Shown: piece by piece, positions 8,350-16,347 of the stretch
How positions within the stretch are numbered: position 1 is the stretch's first letter
Layout of the letters: every line of letters begins with the position of its first letter
NCBI RefSeq assembly: GCF_030515985.1
Contig: NZ_CP100376.1
Coordinates: 2,093,034-2,118,459 of the forward strand
Length of the DNA: 25,426 bases
Direction: 5' to 3'
DNA from: Corynebacterium accolens
GTDB taxonomy: Bacteria; Actinomycetota; Actinomycetes; Mycobacteriales; Mycobacteriaceae
Translations under genes and position numbers: made by a program
The notes under the pieces: generated by a model
The model's database searches: none
What the model was told of the DNA's origin: nothing
Seen by the model: only the letters and a program-made list of their open reading frames with translations

Positions 8350-9087
8350 ATGGCTAACCCCTTCAGCAAGGGCTGGAAGTACGTGATGAGTTCTCTCGAT
8401 CAAAAGATTGATGAGAACGCCGATCCAAAGGTCCAAATCCAGCAGGCGGTCAAGGCCGCCAAGGAACAGCACCAGGAAATCTCGGATCATGCGGCAGAGA
8501 TCATCGGGCACAAGTCTCAGTTGGAAATGCAGATGAACCGCCTGGTGAAGTCCCAGCAGGATTACCAATCTCAGACCGAGCGCGCACTGGAGCTTGCGGA
8601 TTCCGCCGAGGACCCGCAGAAGGCGAACGAGTACAACCAAGCCGCTGAGGTAGTGGCCTCTCAGCTCGTTGCGGTGGAACAGGAACTGGAAGACGTCAAG
8701 CAGCAGTACGCGGCGGCGGAGCAGGCGGCTGAACAGGCCAAGAACCAGCAAAAACAATCCGAGGCTCGCCTGAAGGAGCAGTTGGCCCAGGTGAGCCAGC
8801 TAGAAGCGCAGGCGGATCAGGCTGCTATGCAGGAGAAGAACGCGGAAGCGCTCGATTCCATGAACGAGCTCAAGCCCGATGATTCCGTGCCGAGCCTGGA
8901 TTCCGTCCGCTCCAAGATCGAAAAGCGCTACGCCGATGCCCTTGGTGCACAAGAATTGCAGCAAGCAACCGGCGGCGACCGCATGAGTGAGATTCAAGCG
9001 GCCGGCAACGACATGAAGGCCAGCGCGCGGCTGGATGCGCTGCGCGCCGATATGGCCAAGAAGAAGGAAATCGAATCCGGGGATTAA
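8350..9087 (+). CDS. PspA/IM30-family membrane-stress protein
   Basis: Peripheral membrane coiled-coil protein of the PspA/Vipp1 family, which coats and protects the inner membrane. The 245-residue product opens with a short amphipathic segment (residues about 4-17, FSKGWKYVMSSLDQ). A long Gln/Ala/Glu-rich coiled coil follows (about 25-170) and then a shorter helical tail. This is the normal length and pattern for actinobacterial PspA relatives. ATG 8350 is preceded by AAAGGAG. The gene has its own transcript behind a terminator, and its stop codon overlaps the stop of the convergent NYN gene by 4 nt. No PspBC-like partner is present. Confidence 0.85.
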   Translation: MANPFSKGWKYVMSSLDQKIDENADPKVQIQQAVKAAKEQHQEISDHAAEIIGHKSQLEMQMNRLVKSQQDYQSQTERALELADSAEDPQKANEYNQAAEVVASQLVAVEQELEDVKQQYAAAEQAAEQAKNQQKQSEARLKEQLAQVSQLEAQADQAAMQEKNAEALDSMNELKPDDSVPSLDSVRSKIEKRYADALGAQELQQATGGDRMSEIQAAGNDMKASARLDALRADMAKKKEIESGD

Positions 9088-10259
9088 TTCTCGCGGCGGA
9101 TATTAATAAGCACGCCGCGAATCCCTGAGTGGAACCCATCGCGCAAGTTCACGCGCTGGGTTTCCGTCAGCGTGTATTCATGCAGGGTTTCGCAGGCGAA
9201 CTGTAGCAGCGGGCGGTCGATCTCCGGTGGCAATCCGCCGCCAGACAGTAAGTGGGCTTGGTCGCGCTGCTCTGAGTTGGCGGCATTATCAAACCACCAC
9301 GATGCGTATTGCTGGCCTACATCGAATGGGGACTGGAACCCAGCAGAGCTCCAGACCTCTTCTGGCAGCGGGACGTACTTCGAGCGCAGCTTGCGCCGCG
9401 GTGCCATCATTGACGGTTTCGGCGCAGGCTTTGGTGCTGCTTGATCGGTAGCCTCGGCCTCTTCGGCAGGGCCCTTCTCCGCTTCTGCAGAGGGCTTTTC
9501 CTGCTCTTGTGGGGCTGGGGTTGCGGCCTGCTGTGCGCTTTGGGGCGGCGCAGGCTTTGGGGCGGGCGCCGGCGTGGGCTTTTCCGGGGTGCCGAATGCG
9601 GTTTCCACCTCGGAGGGCTCCTCGCACTCGTCGCAGTGCTCGGTGCCTGGAAGCTCCTCTTCTGCTCCCTCTGCCTTCTGCGCCGTATCGCGCACCACCG
9701 GGGGAAGCGGGCCTTCGAGGACCTGTAGCTCCATGGAATCCGCGAAGTCCTCGCGCGGATCCAAGATGGTGGTGGAATCACACGTATGGCGCAGCGCTGC
9801 GGACATGGAATCCCAGCCAAAGCCGTACAGGTGCACGCGGATGCCATTGTCCACGGCGGTCTGCGCGCCGGGGATCATGTCAGCATCGCCGCTGACCAGA
9901 ACGAAATCGGTGAACTGGTTCTTCATAGCGGCCATGACCATATCGGCCACGAGCCGAGTGTCGACGCCTTTTTGGGTGCGTCGCTCACCCCATTCAATGA
10001 GTTGCCCTGTGCGCAATTGCACGCCCTCGCAGGTGCGAAGGGCGCGTTGGTAGCGGTGTGGACCGGTATCCGGGATTCCGTCGTACCAGTATTGGCGCTG
10101 AATCGGGTTGCCTAATTGCTCCTCGATCATCCCGCCCATGGTGCTGACCACCTCGGGCAGATCGATTTCTAGCTGCGCGCGAGCCCCCGTTTCCCAGGAG
10201 TTATAAAAGCTCGCGAGCAGGTATGAGGTATCGACAAAGACAAGTGTGCGTTCAAGCAT
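9084..10259 (-). CDS. NYN-domain (PIN-like) putative ribonuclease
   Basis: The 391-residue protein begins with a NYN/LabA-type domain (residues 1 to about 165). Its acidic residues match the PIN-like metal site: Asp10 in VFVDTSYL, Asp100 and Asp106 in KGVDTRLVADM, and Asp125/Asp127 in SGDADM. A long Pro/Ala/Glu-rich disordered linker follows (about 195-290), with a CDEC pair at its start. A compact C-terminal domain (about 297-391) contains KYVPLPEEVWSSAGFQSPFD, WWFDN and LLSGGGLPPEIDRPLL. NYN domains cleave RNA; the C-terminal part was not recognised with certainty and resembles a small helical RNA-binding module. Transcribed alone, convergent with pspA. Confidence 0.75.
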   Translation of the reverse strand: MLERTLVFVDTSYLLASFYNSWETGARAQLEIDLPEVVSTMGGMIEEQLGNPIQRQYWYDGIPDTGPHRYQRALRTCEGVQLRTGQLIEWGERRTQKGVDTRLVADMVMAAMKNQFTDFVLVSGDADMIPGAQTAVDNGIRVHLYGFGWDSMSAALRHTCDSTTILDPREDFADSMELQVLEGPLPPVVRDTAQKAEGAEEELPGTEHCDECEEPSEVETAFGTPEKPTPAPAPKPAPPQSAQQAATPAPQEQEKPSAEAEKGPAEEAEATDQAAPKPAPKPSMMAPRRKLRSKYVPLPEEVWSSAGFQSPFDVGQQYASWWFDNAANSEQRDQAHLLSGGGLPPEIDRPLLQFACETLHEYTLTETQRVNLRDGFHSGIRGVLINIRREN

Positions 10260-10422
10260 GGCTCCTAAGTTCCGTTCTAATTGTTCTAAATAAAATTCTT
10301 TGTTACCTCCAGTGTGCCTTATTCACCCCGAAACGTCGATCACAATTCGCTAATTCCCAGCATATTGGCCGCAAATGAAAAGATTTCGGTGACCATTGCG
10401 GCGTCGGCAAGCGTGTTATATG

Positions 10423-10452
10423 GTTAGTTACACAACTAACTAAGTAACTAAC
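10423..10452. promoter_or_regulatory. Operator repeats of the GntR/YtrA-type regulator
   Basis: GTTAGTTAC (10423-10431) and GTAACTAAC (10444-10452) are perfect 9-bp inverted copies. Between them AACTAAC (10434-10440) forms a second perfect 7-bp dyad with GTTAGTT. A TTATAT element (10416-10421) that could be the -10 box directly precedes the repeats, which would place them over the transcription start. This fits autoregulation by the protein encoded 15 bp downstream. Confidence 0.65.
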
Positions 10453-10467
10453 GAGCCGAAGGTGATG

Positions 10468-10842
10468 ATGGATAACTCCACGCAGCCGCTCTTTCGGCAG
10501 ATTGCGTCCTTGGTGGAAGACACCATTGTGGACGGCACTCTGGCGGAGGGCGATAAGGCGCCTTCCACCAATGAGTTGGCGGATTTCCACAACATCAACC
10601 CCGCAACCGCGCGAAAGGGGATCACCCTCTTGGTGGACTTAGGGGTGCTGGAAAAGCGCCGGGGCATCGGCATGTTTGTGGCCGAGGGTGCTTCGCGTGC
10701 CATCCGCGAGCGCAGGCGAGGCGACTTTGCCGCGGAGTATATGGCCCCGCTTGTCGATGAAGCAGTGTGCCTGGGCTACAACCGCGCCCAGCTCCATGAC
10801 CTTTTCGATCGGGTTGCAGAAAGCAGAGGAATGTACTCATGA
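10468..10842 (+). CDS. GntR-family regulator, YtrA subfamily
   Basis: Short one-domain-plus-tail transcription factor of 124 residues. The N-terminal winged helix contains PLFRQIASLVEDTIVDGTL (about 7-25), then APSTNELADFHNINPATARKG (recognition helix region, about 32-52) and the wing EKRRGIGMFV. The short C-terminal helical part, without a ligand domain, is typical of the YtrA subfamily, which represses linked ABC transporter operons. The ATG at 10468 is chosen for its distance from GAAGG (10458-10462); two earlier in-frame starts sit on top of that site. Its stop overlaps the ABC ATPase start (ATGA). Likely ligand or stress: cell-envelope active compounds, by analogy only. Confidence 0.85.
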   Translation: MDNSTQPLFRQIASLVEDTIVDGTLAEGDKAPSTNELADFHNINPATARKGITLLVDLGVLEKRRGIGMFVAEGASRAIRERRRGDFAAEYMAPLVDEAVCLGYNRAQLHDLFDRVAESRGMYS

Positions 10843-11642
10843 TTACTACCCGCGATTTCACCTTTTCCGCAGGCCTTACCCATGGCTTGGTCGGCCGCAA
10901 CGGAATTGGCAAGACCACCTTATTGCGAAAAATCGCCGGCCAAATTCAATCCGGCCGCATCACGGTCTTTGACCGCCAGCCCTTTGATAACCAATCCGTG
11001 CTCAACCGGGTAATCCTCATGGGCATCGACAATCCGCTGCCGGATTCGTGGGGTAGCAAGAAACTCGGTGCCGTCGGCCAGGCCCGATGGCCCAACTGGA
11101 ATGCGGAGCGATACGACGACCTCATCGCGCGCTTTGACATCCCAAATAAGGCGTATTCCGCGCTCTCCCGCGGGCAGAAATCGGCGTTGGGATTTGTTTT
11201 CGCCGTTGCCTCTGGCTGCGAAATAATGCTTTTGGACGAGCCTTATCTGGGCCTCGACCTGCCGCGGCGCGAACTCTTTTACCAGGTCCTCCGGGAAGAA
11301 CACGGTCGCACCATCGTGGTATCCACCCATCACCTCAACGAGATAGAGGGCTTACTGGACACCATTTCCCTCATGGGGGAGCACCCCATTAGCGGCCCCG
11401 TAGACGAATTTGTCGATTCTTTCCTGGAAATCAGCGGGCCCGAAGAAGCGATCTCCGCGGCCATTTCCGCACTGGACCTGCCGGTATTGGAGCGCGCTTC
11501 AACCAGCCTGGGAGACCAGGTGCTTGTCGATGCCCGCACTACCTCGCCCGATCCCGTCTTCCGCTATGCCAACGAACATCACCTCCGGGTAACAGAGGTA
11601 TCACTTGAAAAGGCTGTCCGATCATTGGAGGAGCAGTCATGA
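10839..11642 (+). CDS. ABC transporter ATP-binding protein (YtrB-like)
   Basis: ATPase of 267 residues with Walker A GRNGIGKT (residues 19-26), signature LSRGQKS (about 108), Walker B IMLLDEPYLGLD (about 129) and the switch histidine in STHHLNEIEG (about 166). Oddly, Walker A starts at residue 19 rather than near 35-40, so the usual first strands and the A-loop aromatic are missing or very compressed. The start cannot be moved upstream without running into the regulator gene, which it overlaps by 4 nt. The C-terminal 60 residues form a separate small domain. It pairs with the permease downstream (ATGA overlap). Confidence 0.85.
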   Translation: MITTRDFTFSAGLTHGLVGRNGIGKTTLLRKIAGQIQSGRITVFDRQPFDNQSVLNRVILMGIDNPLPDSWGSKKLGAVGQARWPNWNAERYDDLIARFDIPNKAYSALSRGQKSALGFVFAVASGCEIMLLDEPYLGLDLPRRELFYQVLREEHGRTIVVSTHHLNEIEGLLDTISLMGEHPISGPVDEFVDSFLEISGPEEAISAAISALDLPVLERASTSLGDQVLVDARTTSPDPVFRYANEHHLRVTEVSLEKAVRSLEEQS

Positions 11643-12619
11643 AACTTCTATGGCACACAACGGAATGGGTTTGGGTTACAGTCCTATTCTTCATCGCGCT
11701 TTACCCCGTACTTTTTGGCGAAAAGTGGGGAACTGTCACCTTGCTCTTGCCCCTTGTGCCCATCCTGACGTATCAACCCAGTTTTGATAAGTACCAAGTA
11801 CTTGGCTTGAGCTCACAGATATGGAATGAACACCGCCGGATTATCGTCACGGTTTTTGCTGTTGTAGCCATGGCAGGAACGGCTGCACGGCAGGGCTGGT
11901 GGGCGTTGGCCGTTTATGCGGCGGCATTGGCATGGGCACTGTGGCGCAAACCAACCCCAACCAGGACGGGGTACTCGACGACCCCTTTGGGAATTGCATC
12001 CAAGCTTGGGCGTTTCCCGCCGACGCTCGACGCACAGGCTGTATACCGCCGCCAGGTCCGAATGTGGCTGATGGTCGTCGTATTTTTATCCATCAACGTT
12101 GTGCTTTCGCTAATGAGCACGCTGTGGGAACCGATGGAATTCATCGCTTTCATTGCTTGGGTGCTCTTCTCCTTTTTCCTCAGCCAAACCATGGGCATAT
12201 TGCGGGATACGCTCAGGGACTATGTCACGCTCGGCGGCACGCGCCGCCGCTGGGCGACCATGACTGCAGCGACTGGGCTCATCTTCGTCCTTGGTTGTGC
12301 CGCCGTGGGCTTAGCCCTTTCCTTCTGGGGGAACACAATCGAGGTCGCCGCCGGCATCACCGCAATCGCGGCCGTCACCGTACCTGGTCTTACGTACCTC
12401 GAGTTCCTAGAGAAGAGGACTCTTGGAGTTTTTGTGGCGTACCTCCTCGGTATCGCACCGCTGGTTTGGCTTTTCGTCCAAGGCTATGTCTCGGCCGCGG
12501 TGGGGATGTTTATAAGCCTCGGCATCTACGCCGTATGGGCCGCAACCCTGCCGATATACGCAAGCCGCATAAGCAGCCTGTGGGAGAAAGGCCTTGCGGG
12601 CTGGTTTGGCATGAAATAG
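11639..12619 (+). CDS. ABC transporter membrane subunit
   Basis: Integral membrane protein of 326 residues with about eight to ten hydrophobic segments and no signal peptide or periplasmic domain. It starts with WVWVTVLFFIALYPVLF (about residues 11-27) and contains a central cytoplasmic stretch rich in Arg/Pro (about 100-140). The family was not recognised precisely. Its role is inferred from the 4-nt overlap with the ATPase gene and from the GntR-ATPase-permease layout seen in YtrA-controlled operons. Last gene of the operon; no T-tract terminator follows, only the perfect hairpin at 12711-12732. Confidence 0.7.
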   Translation: MKLLWHTTEWVWVTVLFFIALYPVLFGEKWGTVTLLLPLVPILTYQPSFDKYQVLGLSSQIWNEHRRIIVTVFAVVAMAGTAARQGWWALAVYAAALAWALWRKPTPTRTGYSTTPLGIASKLGRFPPTLDAQAVYRRQVRMWLMVVVFLSINVVLSLMSTLWEPMEFIAFIAWVLFSFFLSQTMGILRDTLRDYVTLGGTRRRWATMTAATGLIFVLGCAAVGLALSFWGNTIEVAAGITAIAAVTVPGLTYLEFLEKRTLGVFVAYLLGIAPLVWLFVQGYVSAAVGMFISLGIYAVWAATLPIYASRISSLWEKGLAGWFGMK

Positions 12620-12650
12620 AAGTGTCTGAAATCCGTGCTGACCAGCAAGT

Positions 12651-12679
12651 TTGTGAAACTTTAAAGCGGTGTGTAACTT
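12651..12679 (+). promoter_or_regulatory. Candidate rrn promoter
   Basis: TTGTGA (12651-12656) and TAACTT (12674-12679) are 17 bp apart, upstream of the rrn leader. The match to consensus is partial, and other promoters between 12733 and 12830 are possible. Confidence 0.3.
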
Positions 12680-12710
12680 AATACGAGTCAGCGCGACCGA
12701 CAGCGCCCCA

Positions 12711-12732
12711 CAGAGACAAGACATTGTCTCTG
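12711..12732. repeat. Perfect 9-bp hairpin between permease gene and rrn leader
   Basis: CAGAGACAA (12711-12719) and TTGTCTCTG (12724-12732) are exact inverted copies with a 4-nt loop GACA. No T run follows on either strand, so a classical terminator is not supported. It could be an operator for rrn transcription or a 3' end stabiliser of the ABC operon mRNA. Confidence 0.45.
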
Positions 12733-13205
12733 GCTGAAGCGGCGATAGGAAAACAGGCCCTGACAAAAACAATTTTTTACTCGCAACGAGTTCCATGCTT
12801 TTGAGTATGTAGCTGTTGTGTGGTGACGATGTCTGAGAACTCAATAGTGTGCCAATGTACTTATTTTTTATTTTTGTGTGCATGGTTGTGTGTTGATTGG
12901 TCTGTTGGCCAGCAAGCTTAAAGTAGGTTTGTTGGTTGGTGTGTGCCGGTAAGGTGTTGGAATACGCATCTTTTTGAATACTGTTTAGTGTTTCGGCTGC
13001 ATTGATGGATTGGTTGGCATGTGATTGTGTTCAACTTTTTGTCTCCCTTTTTTGTGCCCCGTCGGGTTGGGGAGGCAGTGATTTTTTCTTTGTAGTAATT
13101 TTTGGACGCCAGCATGAGCCTTTACTGGTTTGTGGTGGTTTGTTCTTTTGGTTAGGTTTGGGCTTTTCACGGCCTATTTCAGGATGTTGTTCTGAAATTT
13201 TTCTT
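12733..13205 (+). other. rrn leader (pre-16S) with antitermination box
   Basis: A T/G-rich stretch without coding potential. GAGAACTCAATAGTGTG at 12835-12851 is the element found in mycobacterial and corynebacterial rrn leaders as part of the Nus-dependent antitermination site. A 7-bp hairpin ATTTCAG/CTGAAAT (13176-13198) sits just before the mature 16S 5' end. The leader looks intact and ordinary even though the gene that follows is cut. Confidence 0.7.
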
Positions 13206-13324
13206 TTTGTGGAGAGTTTGATCCTGGCTCAGGACGAACGCTGGCGGCGTGCTTAACACATGCAAGTCGAACGGAAAGGCCCTGCTTGCAGGGTACTCGA
13301 GTGGCGAACGGGTGAGTAACACGT
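13206..13324 (+). rRNA. 16S rRNA, 5' fragment only (about 119 nt)
   Basis: GAGTTTGATCCTGGCTCAGG (from 13214) and the following region through GGTGAGTAACACGT are unmistakable bacterial 16S rRNA, corresponding to roughly the first 120 nt of the gene. Actinobacterial 16S continues GTGGGTGATC at this point, but here the sequence changes to transposase code at 13325. The rest of 16S, 23S and 5S are absent from the window. The fragment cannot give a functional rRNA. The break lies in a tandem GTAACAC repeat (13316-13322, 13323-13329). Confidence 0.95.
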
Positions 13325-13455
13325 AACACCAAGCGCTTGCACTCGTGGTGCGGCTATCGCTCGCCGAACGCCTTCGAAGCCGCCGGATCAGCTACACTTA
13401 CTATCGCATCTTGATTAAATCCCCGTGTCCACTTTCCGGGGTTCGGGCCCGACTT
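13325..13455 (+). mobile_element. IS3-family remnant: transposase C-terminus and IS end
   Basis: Codons from 13325 to the TGA at 13412-13414 read NTKRLHSWCGYRSPNAFEAA and so on. This matches the end of IS3-family OrfB transposases (consensus YNTRRLHSALGYRSPxEFE). Only 29 residues remain, and the conserved Tyr before NT is already replaced by the 16S sequence. After the stop, CCCCGTGTCCACTTTCCGGGG (13431-13451) resembles the terminal inverted repeat of such elements. The exact outer end cannot be set because the other end and target duplication are missing. Confidence 0.75.
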
Positions 13456-14081
13456 AACTCAGGTCCTTGTTCTCCAAAGGACGCCAGCGTGCCTACAGCA
13501 CCGGTAAATTGAATCTGTTCCGTGCGCTCTCGCATCGCTTCCAAGCGTTCCCGGCTCCGGCGCAGCTCCGCGTTCCACCGCGCAAAGCGTGTACCCAGTG
13601 TCGTCGGCAGTGCATACTGTCCATTGGTACGCGCGACCATTAACGTTCGGGCGTGCTCGTGAGCGAGGTTGGCGGTAGCAGCGATAACGGCGTTCAGGCG
13701 TTCCAGTATCAGGTCGGTAGCTGCTTTGATCTGCAGGGCCCGCGCGGTATCCAAAATATCTTGAGTGGTCGCCCCGAAATGGACCCAACCACGCTGGTCT
13801 TCCGGAATCGCGTCCCGCAATGCATCGAGGACAGCAACCGAAGGATTGCCAACCCCGCCGCTTTGGGCCTTTTCTATCAGCTCATCACTGGCGACTGCAT
13901 TATCTGAGATCGCCTCGGCAGCCTCCTGCGGGATAATTCCCATGTGTCCCTGCGTCCGCGCCATTGCCGCTTCAACAGCGAAAATTTTCCGGATAAGTTG
14001 TGCTTCTTCCCAGTGGGCTTCCATGTCCGCTGTGACATGGCCCTTCTTCTGAAAAGACGAGTTCAGTGCGCCGATTCCCAT
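13401..14081 (-). pseudogene. Truncated fumarase/aspartase-superfamily lyase
   Basis: The 226-codon frame begins well (AAGAAGG before ATG 14081) and shows superfamily motifs: GVGNPSVAVLDALR, WVHFGATTQDILDTARAL (about residues 96-113) and RTNGQYALPTTLG (about 149-161). These point to the adenylosuccinate lyase/carboxymuconate cycloisomerase branch. Normal members have about 450 residues. Here native-looking sequence ends near GTLASFGEQGPELS (about residue 211), and the last 15 residues are read from the IS end. The C-terminal half with the catalytic serine loop (GSSxMPxKxN) is lost, so activity is not expected. It lies 48 nt after the dicarboxylate transporter gene, suggesting a former catabolic pair releasing fumarate. 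Confidence 0.8.
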
Positions 14082-14129
14082 GATAAATTCCTTCTTCTTA
14101 GAGGTTTAGGTTGTAATCCCAGAACGTGC

Positions 14130-15497
14130 TTAGAGCAAGACCAGGCTGGATACGATCATCACGACGAAGCCAACTCCCATTGGAAGCAGCGTGCGGCGAA
14201 TAAGCTCGGTGGTAGAAATTCCCACGCCACCAGCAACGGAAATGATTACTCCGGAGACCGGAGACACCGCGCGAAACAAGCCGCTGGCAAATTCCATTGG
14301 GGTAATCACTGCCGCTGCCGAAGCGCCGAGTCCGCGGCTGACATCTGGCACCAAGCTGGCAAAGGAAGAAAATGCGCCGACACCGGAACCGGTCAGGAAC
14401 GTCACCAAACCCACAATCAAGGTGAATAGGAGGGTGATGACGATTGCGCCTGCACCGAGTTGCTGTCCTCCATCGATCAGCATGGAAATGGCGCCTGTGG
14501 CCGTTAAACCGGTGGCAAAGATTTGTGCCGCGATAATCAATGCGACGATGCCACCGAACATCTTTCCCATGCCCGTAAAAAAGGATGTGGCTTGTTCGGT
14601 CGCGGTGGAAAAAGAACGGTGGCGAATGATTTCGCACAGCAAGGCTATGAGCCAGACGATTACGAATGCTCCAACCGTGGTTAGCTCGATGCTGTCATTA
14701 ACCAAGGGGCTAAAGATCACCAACAAGATAATGGGCAGTGCGAGAAATACCCCGTACCACTTCGGGCCAGCCTCACCAGAACCATCGCCCATGGTGTCGG
14801 TTTCCTTGTACTCTTCCAACTCCCGCTTATCGTAATGCTGCTGCACGAAGTAGTGAGTTATCGCAATTGCAATGGCAGTGGGAATGGCCACGATCAGCTG
14901 ATACTGGACGAAGTAGACGACTGGGGATAAATCAATGGTTCGCGCCGACAGCACCGAAGTTCCCGATGCCGGCCCCATTGGCAACGCGGAGGCTGACACG
15001 ATGACCGCGCCTGCTGCGGCGGGGCTAACCCCTACTGCCTTCAACACTGGCAGCAATAGCACTAGAAGCAAAATAGCGAGCCCGGCAGCGCTGGGGATAA
15101 ACATAAAAAGCACCACGCCGAGGAAATACGTGAGAATTAGCGTGATGTAGGGGTGCTTGAACTTTGCGATTGGAGCGGCTAGCACCTCAACCAGTGCCTG
15201 CGAGGCGCCGATCTTATTCATATATGCTGAGAAGCCACCGGCCGCCATAATAATGAGGCCGACGCCTGTTAATTGGCTACCAGCAACTTGTTCGAATATG
15301 CCGATGATGTCCAACCACCGGGAGCCGGTGGAGTCTTCCTCATCTAAAACTCCGTAGCCAGCTTTGGCCGCAGTGGAAACTGCAATGAGAATAAACCCGG
15401 CAAGCAATAAAATAATGACTGGCTTATGACCTTTAACAAGGAAGTAGCCTGCACCAATGGTAACTGCCAAGGCAAATAGAGCGAGTGCGATATTCAT
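14130..15497 (-). CDS. DcuC-type C4-dicarboxylate transporter
   Basis: Membrane permease of 455 residues with about twelve hydrophobic segments. Sequences such as GVGLIIMAAGGFSAYMNKIGAS (cytosolic side, about residue 75), FIPSAAGLAILL, PMGPASGT and PMEFASGLFRAVSPVSGVII match the DcuC family, which exchanges or takes up fumarate, succinate, malate or aspartate. ATG 15497 follows AGAAGGG by 9 nt; an upstream in-frame GTG lacks a ribosome binding site. The long AT-rich region before it (15500-15600) probably holds the promoter. It was likely co-transcribed with the lyase that is now truncated. Confidence 0.85.
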   Translation of the reverse strand: MNIALALFALAVTIGAGYFLVKGHKPVIILLLAGFILIAVSTAAKAGYGVLDEEDSTGSRWLDIIGIFEQVAGSQLTGVGLIIMAAGGFSAYMNKIGASQALVEVLAAPIAKFKHPYITLILTYFLGVVLFMFIPSAAGLAILLLVLLLPVLKAVGVSPAAAGAVIVSASALPMGPASGTSVLSARTIDLSPVVYFVQYQLIVAIPTAIAIAITHYFVQQHYDKRELEEYKETDTMGDGSGEAGPKWYGVFLALPIILLVIFSPLVNDSIELTTVGAFVIVWLIALLCEIIRHRSFSTATEQATSFFTGMGKMFGGIVALIIAAQIFATGLTATGAISMLIDGGQQLGAGAIVITLLFTLIVGLVTFLTGSGVGAFSSFASLVPDVSRGLGASAAAVITPMEFASGLFRAVSPVSGVIISVAGGVGISTTELIRRTLLPMGVGFVVMIVSSLVLL

Positions 15498-15739
15498 GCT
15501 GGGATCCCTTCTGCCCACGCATTAGAATACTGTTATTTTTACAAACAATATTTTTACATTCTACTTTCACACTAACACTGAATACCTATATCGCAACCGG
15601 TGTGCATTAGTTAACAAGGCAACATTAGTGCCGCCTCCGCCCCTCCGAGTTGTCAATACTTTTAGCTTGAACTAAACTCCCTGCTTGCTCATGGTTCACA
15701 CCCATCCTTACCTACCCCCAGAAAGGTTCGTCTTCTCCC

Positions 15740-16237
15740 ATGCTTAAGGGCTTTAAAGACTTCATTATGCGCGGCAACGTGGTCGAACTTGCCACCGCAG
15801 TCATCATCGGTTCCGCATTCACGGCGATCGTCACTTCCGTGACGGATTCCATCATCCAGCCGATCATTAACTCCCTCGGCTCCGCCGAGGTCGATGGCTT
15901 GGGCTTCCAAATCACCGATAATAAGTCCACCCTCGTAGACTTTGGCGCCGTCATTACCGCCGCGATTAACTTCCTGATCATCGCCGCAGTGGTCTACTTC
16001 CTCATTGTCATGCCGCTGAACAAGCTCACTGAAGCTGCTAAGCGCCGCCAGGGTGTGGACCCAGAGGCCCCGGCACCAACCTCGGAAGAACTCTTGGCAG
16101 AAATCCGCGATCTTCTGCAGGCGCAGAACGCTGATGCTGTCACCACCGCAGATAAGGCGCTTAGGGATGCTACTGCAGCCGAGAACACCGATAACTCCAC
16201 TGCTTCTGAGGGCAAGCACAGCCGCCACGACGACTAA
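15740..16237 (+). CDS. mscL: Large-conductance mechanosensitive channel MscL
   Basis: Homopentameric channel that opens on membrane tension to release solutes after hypo-osmotic shock. The 165-residue protein has the N-terminal amphipathic helix LKGFKDFIMRGNVVELATAV (residues 2-21) leading into TM1 (to about 45), a periplasmic loop and TM2 (about 72-95, ending YFLIVMPLNKL). A C-terminal bundle helix (EELLAEIRDLL, about 114-124) follows. The last 40 residues are a longer, polar tail than in E. coli. An AGAAAGG lies about 12 nt before the ATG. Monocistronic, closed by the terminator at 16259-16301. Confidence 0.95.
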   Translation: MLKGFKDFIMRGNVVELATAVIIGSAFTAIVTSVTDSIIQPIINSLGSAEVDGLGFQITDNKSTLVDFGAVITAAINFLIIAAVVYFLIVMPLNKLTEAAKRRQGVDPEAPAPTSEELLAEIRDLLQAQNADAVTTADKALRDATAAENTDNSTASEGKHSRHDD

Positions 16238-16258
16238 TCCTTGCTAAAGACACAGCTG

Positions 16259-16301
16259 AGCCCGTGCCCACCTTCGCAATGAGGGAGGACACGGGCTTTT
16301 G
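16259..16301 (+). terminator. Rho-independent terminator after mscL
   Basis: AGCCCGTG (16259-16266) pairs with CACGGGCT (16290-16297), followed by TTTTGTT. It lies between the convergent mscL and the 77-residue gene. Confidence 0.85.
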
Positions 16302-16347
16302 TTAAGACTGCATTAGCATTTCCAAGCTCGCGAATAGGATGCGCGGG

